In this document: positions 15,878 to 16,097 of the stretch, piece by piece | How the letters are laid out: the number at the start of each line of letters is the position of its first letter | How positions within the stretch are numbered: position 1 is the stretch's first letter | Origin: Lentisphaerota bacterium | GTDB lineage: Bacteria > Verrucomicrobiota > Kiritimatiellia > RFP12 > UBA1067 | Direction of reading: 5' to 3' | Assembly: GCA_015061765.1 (NCBI GenBank) | Contig: SUVZ01000038.1 | Coordinates: forward strand, 1-16,097 | DNA: 16,097 bases | Program-made: the position numbers and the translations under genes | Notes under the pieces: generated by a model | The model's input: only the letters and a program-made list of their open reading frames with translations | What the model was told of the DNA's origin: nothing | Databases searched by the model: none

Positions 15878-16097
<220 letters not shown>

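Overview
All protein genes and both tRNAs that I can support lie on the minus strand, so the window reads from right to left. The gene content suggests a PVC-group bacterium, most likely Kiritimatiellota or Lentisphaerota. The reasons are a DUF4838 glycan-processing protein next to a secreted acetyl-xylan-esterase-like hydrolase, a large secreted Asp-box (BNR) protein, and a surface protein with autotransporter-associated beta-strand repeats. This taxonomic call is inference from family content; no rRNA is present to confirm it.

Right end (about 16097 to 8672): the C-terminus of tRNA-guanine transglycosylase (tgt), then yajC, a LysM/L,D-transpeptidase-like envelope protein, a serine acetyltransferase (cysE/epsC type), a DEDDh exonuclease, a stand-alone beta-ketoacyl-synthase chain-length-factor-like protein, a PlsC-type acyltransferase, a family 2 glycosyltransferase, an OmpR/PhoB response regulator and its histidine kinase. 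From cysE to the kinase there are seven genes. Five of the six junctions are 4-base ATGA stop/start overlaps and the sixth has a 4-base gap. This is a single, tightly coupled operon combining envelope lipid/glycan functions, a nuclease and a two-component system.

Middle (about 8620 to 8320): a compact stable-RNA unit with an extended -10 promoter, tRNA-Arg(ACG), initiator tRNA-fMet(CAT), and a perfect 9-bp hairpin followed by a U-run.

Left half: a two-gene unit (8287 to 3647) with its own promoter encodes a 795-residue beta-strand-repeat surface protein and, 5 bases later, a 730-residue Asp-box propeller-type protein. After it, a good promoter and ribosome binding site lead into a broken DUF4838 gene. 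Only its signal-peptide start and its C-terminal third remain, joined out of frame. An intact DUF4838 paralogue and a secreted acetyl-xylan-esterase-like protein that runs off the left edge follow. Together these look like a secreted carbohydrate-degradation locus in which one of two tandem DUF4838 genes has been deleted internally while its promoter may still serve the survivors.

The observations I rate highest are the ATGA-chained operon with an orphan ketosynthase-like subunit, the broken DUF4838 paralogue, the L,D-transpeptidase-like domain lacking its catalytic motif, and the initiator tRNA with an A29:U41 pair. I see no CRISPR array, insertion sequence, phage gene or replication origin.
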